Of a DNA stretch of 64,000 nt, positions 51,301-58,300 are shown piece after piece. The stretch lies in assembly GCA_963576735.1 (NCBI GenBank), contig OY755181.1, positions 17,869,261-17,933,260 of the forward strand, read 5' to 3'. The stretch's first letter is position 1. Each line of letters begins with the position of its first letter. This DNA comes from Bedellia somnulentella (lineage: Eukaryota; Arthropoda; Insecta; Lepidoptera; Bedelliidae). A program made the position numbers and the translations under genes. Below the pieces are notes generated by a model. The model was not told the origin of the DNA, ran no database searches, and worked only from the letters and a program-made list of their open reading frames with translations.

Positions 51301-54300
51301 TATACATAATATACACAGATCAGTTTAGCCCCAAACTAAGTTAAACTTGTACCTATTATTTATAACCGAGGGTAGTGTACGGTGTTTGACGACGTCCGTG
51401 GCCGAGTGGGTAGGTGAGAAGCTTCTCGGTTCGGAGTTTGCGGGTTCGATTCGATCCCCTCTGAGAGCAACATTTATGTTATGATATGAGCATAAATTAT
51501 TAATTTCTTTTTCTTGGATGTTATTTATAAAATAATATGTGTTTTATATAATATGAAATATATCGTTGAGTTAGTATCGCCTATTACAGTTATACTTAGT
51601 TTGGGGCTAACTTGATCTGTGTATAATATGTCCGTATGTTTATTTTACTTAATTTAATTTAAAGGGACTTAGTACTTAAATGAATAAACGATATGGCAGA
51701 AAATCTATCATCAAAAATCTTATTTCTCGAATGTCCTGAAGGGCAAGCACGAGCGCTATTTTATCGACACGATAACGGTTAGAATGAGAGGGCAGTATAC
51801 GATACTAAGTAAGTGCGTGAGAGATGGCTGCTTTATCCCACGCGATAACTTAAACACCGCTCGTACTAGCCGGGCTGGAGGCCTAGCACGAGCGCTATTT
51901 TGTCGGCACGATATCGCACAGTGATTCGCGTAGAACAAGCTAGATGGACAAAATTATTTTTCGACTCTAATGGCTCTATATGTGCTTAATCATACGTATT
52001 CTGTACTTTTTTTACATTTCATGACTTAAGGTAAATGGGAGGTAGGTAGTGTAAATAAAAATACAAAAAAAATAAAAAATATATATATATATATTAAATT
52101 TATTTATTTATTTAAAATCTTAAGTAAAGCCTTACAGCCATAAAGACTAAGTCGGCTTATATATATATTAAATCAAATGCAAAAATCATGATTTCTTCCA
52201 CATCAAACATTTTTCTAAACTTAAAACTAATATGAAAAACAAATTTTTACAAGTTAGTTACTTAAAAAATAATATTCTATATATGTTACAATCATTCCCT
52301 ATCACTATCATCATCTGAAGAATCCGACTCTATGTAATCATTTTCATTACGAGGGATATTTACATAAGGTCGCGAAATGGGCACTGAAGGTGGGATAACT
52401 AATTTTAAAACTTCCGAATTTAACTTTTGAGGTTTTTTCCTGGGCATATCTCTGAAGGCGTTAATTAATTAAAGGGTCGGATGTGGTTAAAAGCATGTGT
52501 AATAGGTCTGTATTCGTGGCAATGCGAGACATCTTCCGCGTATTGTGCAAGCGAAATCGGCGCAGGTCTTTATTACGCGCTTCTAGGGCTTCTTCGGAGA
52601 ATTATCCAATTGGAAGAAGTGCTGTCTTTATTACCTGTATACTATGCACAAGAATCTTATGCACGGTAACGGGCATGAAATACCACGAATACAGACTTAC
52701 AGATACAGCTCACGCATTTCACGACAAGCTTCTTCAAATTTCTCTAAATTTATATCATAGCCTGAGGCAAGGGTTCTTAAGATAATATCAAATTTTCTTA
52801 TGAGCTCAACATTCAAACCTGTAATCTCTGCACTCTTATCTGCATTAGCAAAAAATCTACGCGTTGTGTTTCCAACGTGGACAAACCAAAGCCAAAATCG
52901 TGTTCTACGCTAAAAGTGTCCGTTAAGGGCTCGTTCATCATTTTTGGTGTTGCTTTGCATATATAACAAGTTTGAGAAGAGCGTGTTTCCGTCAACGCGT
53001 TACAAATCTTACCATCTACCATACTAAAGATAAAATTATGTTCAATAGAAATTTGAGTATCACCAACTGAACATAGTGTTGGAAGTAGGAGCGAAACTTC
53101 TTCCAACACTTTATTAGTTTCAGCTACAGTGAAATTGGTGGTTTCTTTGGAAAATATAAATTTTATAGGACGGCAGTTCATTGTCGAAGAAGGGTGGGGA
53201 TTTTGCCAAACAATTATATCACCATGATATAAACGTAATGGCACGAAACAAAATACGAACAAGAACTCATCTGTGGCCTCATGGTCTTCAAATTTCTGTT
53301 TGTAGGTACTGTGGCCGGAACTACCGTCACAGCCCCACTTACTGATTAAAGTGAATGACGAATTTTGTGGAAGCACACTTCTTATAACTTCTTCCTGTGT
53401 TTTTACTAATCTCTCAGCAGTTTTGTCTAAAATCGATTGTAGCTTAATTTCTGCGCGTGTTTCCGTTACAGAAATGTGCTCCGAAGGGGGATAACAGGAT
53501 AAAAAACACTTACGTATACTATAGTATGATGGTAAGTTTAGGCTTAGATCTACGACATATATAAAATCCAACCCGGAGACATGTGGAGACAAAAAGTTGC
53601 AGTCTATGAAACATTTAAATAAAAATATTTTTACTGTGTTTTTCCTACTATCCTTTAGACCGTAAAATTTTATTGGATTTAGTTACCTAGGAGTAAGATT
53701 TCTATAAAAATATAATGTTCTTACCTGTACTAATAGGATCCATAGCACAAAACACTGATTCGTTTACTACACAAGTCATGAGGTGTTGTCGAATGTGTGG
53801 CAAAATTGCAACTGAGACGATTACAAATTAGTAATAATCGTCATTACTTACCCTTTAACACCTCATTAGCAAGCCATAACGGGACTTTGCACAATCAATT
53901 CTTGGAAATGAGATAATAGGGTTGTTCTTGACAACATACAACGATCAATTCCAGGAAATTGGACAATGACTTTTGTCCACCTAGCTTGTTCTACGCGAAT
54001 CACTGTGTATCGGTTAGAATGAGGTGACAGTATGCGATACTAAGTAAGTGCGAAGGAGATAGCTGTTTTATACTACGCGATATCTCGTTAAAAGGTCGCT
54101 TATATTAGGTATGCTGATGACTGTATTTTATATTTGATGGAATATATAAAAAAAAGATGTCAAATATTTGCATTCGAATCAATATTAACTAAAATTTTCT
54201 AAATGCTCTGAATCGTGAAGCTTGTGCATACAAATCTTGAATAATTTATTTAAAATGCAGTTTTATATTTGAAGAGTTAAGTTTCATTTCAGAATACACT

Positions 54301-55313
54301 ATTAGAGGTTGTGGGAATTTGCTGAAGTGTTAAACATACCTTCTGTTATAATTGAAACAACTATTGATTTTCGGATATTTTAATCGCGTGTTATTACATT
54401 GTTTTTAAAGCCCGACGTTTCTAAAACTTTTCAGTTATCATGGTCACGGGAAGACTGAGGTGTTATTTGTCATTATACAGTACTGTAAAATTATTAATAC
54501 TAACTACCTTCACAAAATTTTAAGTTTTAAGTTATAACACGCGATTAAAATATCCGAAAATCAATAGTTGTTTCAATTATAATGTGCAATCGTGAAAATC
54601 TTAGAAAATACTATACCTTCTGTTGTTGCAGTTTTTTGGAGTAAAAGATCAAAAAATATAAATTAAAGTGCACAATATGTATTGTATATATTAATCACAA
54701 GTTTAATTAAGTTTCTCGTCTCAGTCAATTCTTATTCTAAGGCACTTTATCTGAATCCACATATGTTTTATTCTCAATAAATCTACATATACTCATGCCG
54801 TTAGCTCCCATTGGGGTAGGCAGAGATTATAGATCGCCATATTGTACGATCCTGAAAAACCTATGAGCTTCGTATTCATAAATCAATCTTTTCATACATG
54901 CTCTTTTATTCTTTTCGGACGCCAGCTTTTAACTTAAACTTAATTTTAAATTAAATTGTATTTCCCTCTGTGTTTTGTGAAGAGAAAAAGACGACAAGAA
55001 ACTCTTTGAAACCATTAGACGGATACTATTGCGTTTTACTGAATTGAGTCCTAATCCTTCGGATACTTTTCAGTGTCCATGGTCGCAGGTACATACATAC
55101 ATATACTCACGGCTATAAATCCCTAAAAGGGGTAGCCAAAGCTGAGAAATTAGAAATTTCTCAGCCACTTTTGGAAGTTGAGTGGGGAAAAGATTGTAGA
55201 ATAAAGGTTGTTGGTGATGGGTCTTGTGAGTAATAACTAAACTCTTCTATGACATACACAAACATTTACACTTACGCAATAAGTTCCCATAAACCTTTTA
55301 AATTACCTTGTGT

Positions 55314-55348
<35 letters not shown>

Positions 55349-58300
55349 TCACGGCTATAAATCCCTAGAAGGGATAGCCACAGCTAAGGAATGAGAAATT
55401 CCTCAGCAACTTTTGGAAGTTAAGTAAAGAAAATATGATAAAATAAAGGTTGTTGGTGATGGGTCTCCAACCGCATTGCCCAAAATCCCTTTTAAAAATA
55501 AGAAATGGAGAAGTGATATTCTGAGCTGAAGTTACACAGCTTGTGTCATACTACTCTGTGTCGGGAATATGTCAATAAAAAGACCCGCGTAAAAGAGGTC
55601 GTTCAAATTTTTTTACTGCATGTTGGTAGCACTGTACTGATTTAGCGCGCAAAACTTGAGCGGGATCTGTCATTTTAAATTGTTTTAGACTAAATTTTTT
55701 GTTGGTCATAGTTTTGAGTCCTCGGCGATTTTCACAATGGAAAATATTGTTGAACAAAGAGTGTGCCTTAAATTTTGTGTTTCGAATGATATTTCATGTG
55801 GTGAATCACTAAAAATGTTGCGAAATACCTACGGTGAATCGTGTATATCGAAAACAAGGGCTTATGAAGGGTATAAGGGTATAAAGAAGGCCGAGAAGTA
55901 GTAGTAGACTTGCCTCGTTCTGGTAGACCTTCAACCGCTACGACCAAAGAAAACATCGACAGAATCAAGAAGCTAGTTCTCGAAAATCGACGTATGAGTC
56001 TTGGAGAGTTGGCTTGTGAGGTGAACATATCTTTTAAGTCCGTCCACAACATTCTGATTGACATTTTAGGCATGAAACGTGTCGCCGCTCGACTAGTTCC
56101 AAAAGAGCTCAATTTTGTTCAAAAAGCGAAAGCATGTCGCTGAAGACATGGTTTCCTGAGCTTCTACGGATCCGACCTTTATGAAACGTATAATAACTCG
56201 TCTGCTTACTGGTAAAATGTAGTAAATACATATTTTGTTAAACGGAGATATAGGGTTTTCAAAGTTTAAGTATTTTTTTACTAACATCTAAACAAGATTT
56301 TGCAAAAATTTATTTAATAAATTATTGGAAATTTAACGTTCTTATTTGCGGTAGCATATTAGAGGCCATTTTCTTATAAATATTGTGGAAAAAAAATATT
56401 ATTTTTAGCATGGATGTGCACTTATCATATTTGACCTGTAACTGAGAAATGACCTGTAATTAACAGTTCTATCATTTATTGCGTTTTTCCAGTAGAAAGA
56501 GCGTCAAAAGTTACATATAAATGCATTATTAACTATTTTTTTTTGTAAAAAACGCATTTACTACATTTTACCAGTAAGCAGACGAACTGGCGACGAGACA
56601 TGGGTTTATGAGTACGACATGCAAACAAGCCAACAGTCTTAGAATGGCGCGGCGTCTCGAAAACGAGCCGAAACCCAAAAAACCGCGGCAAAGTCGCTCC
56701 AAAATCAAGGTGATGCTGACAGTTTTTTTTGACTACCGTGGTGTGGTTCACTCCGAATTCCTTCCAGAGGGAGAAACAGTGAATAAAGAATATTATTTAG
56801 GCGTCATGAAGTGTTTGTGTGAGAGTATCCGCCGAAAACGTCCAGATTTGTGGCAACACAACTCATGGATGCTGCACCATCACACACAGCCATTATAGTG
56901 AAAGAGTTTTTAGCGAAAAATTCAACAAAAGTTCTCGACCAAGCACCGTATTCACCTGATATGGCTCCGTCTGACTTTTTTTTATTTCCCAAGTTAAAAT
57001 TACCACTTCGAGGAAAACGTTTTGAGTCGATAGAAGCCATAAAAGAAAATTCGCTGAATGAGCTAAAGGCCATACCGCAAATAGCCTATGAAAAATGTAT
57101 GGAAGACTGGGTGAAGCGGTGTAGTAAGGTACTTTGAAGGCGATAAAATAAATTTAGATGAATAATTTGTATTTTTTGTTTATTGACAAATTCCCGATAC
57201 TTAGTACACAGAAATGTATGTAAGAGCAAAAACACAATAATTATAAATACTTTAAATTCAATTCTCAGGCGTAACACAATGTGATTAACTCGTAAAATCA
57301 TAGAGCACAATTATAATAAAAGTTAAAATATAATAAATAATTAACATAATTCATTCATATTAATTTTACGATGCGGTACTATAGACGAAGCCTCACAAGT
57401 GCCTTCGTATACAATTATGAATAAATAAAATTTAATTGTATAAGTGTCGCTGAAGTGTGTAAGGTTAATTAAATAATAATGCTCGCACCATTAGGTGTAT
57501 TGATTTATTGATTTTGCACTAGAAATAAGGAGAATCAAGTCATACCTAAAATAATAACAAGCGCTAAAATATCATTAATAAATATAACATAACATAACAT
57601 AAACGTTCACGCCGAATATCCCCGAAGGGGTTGGCAGAGGTACTAATACTTCTGAACATCACGTGACTTTGTCACCTGGTGTTCAGAGTGCCCACGTTTT
57701 GCATGGACAGTGTACTCACGTGATAGGGGGCAGGCCTATCGCCGTTTTGTACGAATACACTGTCACATGACTAAGTACAACTCAGCCATGTGGGTTTCCT
57801 CACGATGTTTTCCCTCAAGAAAAGATATTTATTTGTCACCAAACGCAAAACAACATAAAAAAAAATGCAAAATAAATACAGATGGCCACAAAAAGGCAAA
57901 GTACCTCAGCTAGGTTTCCAACATTATCCGCAGGACTCTGTTGGGGACCTGGTTTTCTGGTACGGTAAGTAATGGTTAATGGAACATACTAAGTCCGACA
58001 TAATCAGTTTTACATACATACATACATACATATACTCACGGCTATAAATCCCTTAACGGGGTAGCCAGAGCTTTGGAATGAGGAATTCCTCAGCCACTTT
58101 TGGAAGTTGATTGGGGGAAAGATGGTAATAATAAATGTTTTTGGTGACGGGTCTCCAACCACATCGCTCAAAAATCACTTAAAAAGCCCATAGACCCTTA
58201 GTCGCCTCTTACGATCACCCACGGGTAGAAATGGGGTAGTGTTAAGCTAAGCCGACACTACACGGCAAATCAGTTTTATGTAAACATATAGTTATGCGAT

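Larger units (their letters stand above)
51889..54105 (+). mobile_element. Second copy of the same MITE, split by Transib
   Basis: The left piece 51889-51916 (CCTAGCACGAGCGCTATTTT...CACGATATCG) and the right piece 54013-54105 (GTTAGAATGAGGTGACAG...) join to match 51741-51881 when the Transib element and one TATCG are removed. Confidence 0.7.
55554..57204 (+). mobile_element. mariner transposon, inactive, with nested MITE
   Basis: The ends CTCTGTGTCGGGAATATGTC (55554 on) and, inverted, CTAAGTATCGGGAATTTGTC (57204 back) are imperfect terminal repeats flanked by TA on both sides, the mariner target duplication. Without the 386-bp MITE and one AACT the length is 1261 bp, normal for mariner. It lies in the 7.9-kb CD36 intron. 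Confidence 0.88.

Noticed and set aside
52481..52785. + strand open frames overlapping the Transib
   Set aside because: They are antisense shadows of the C-terminal transposase relic.
57710..57913. Open frame across the SINE C copy
   Set aside because: Most of it is antisense SINE C sequence and the rest has no signature.
57917..57965. A possible + strand exon (CAGCTAG|...|GTAAGT)
   Set aside because: Splice-like borders exist, but the 16 or so codons match nothing and no neighbouring + exon fits. The flanking CD36 exons join in phase without it.
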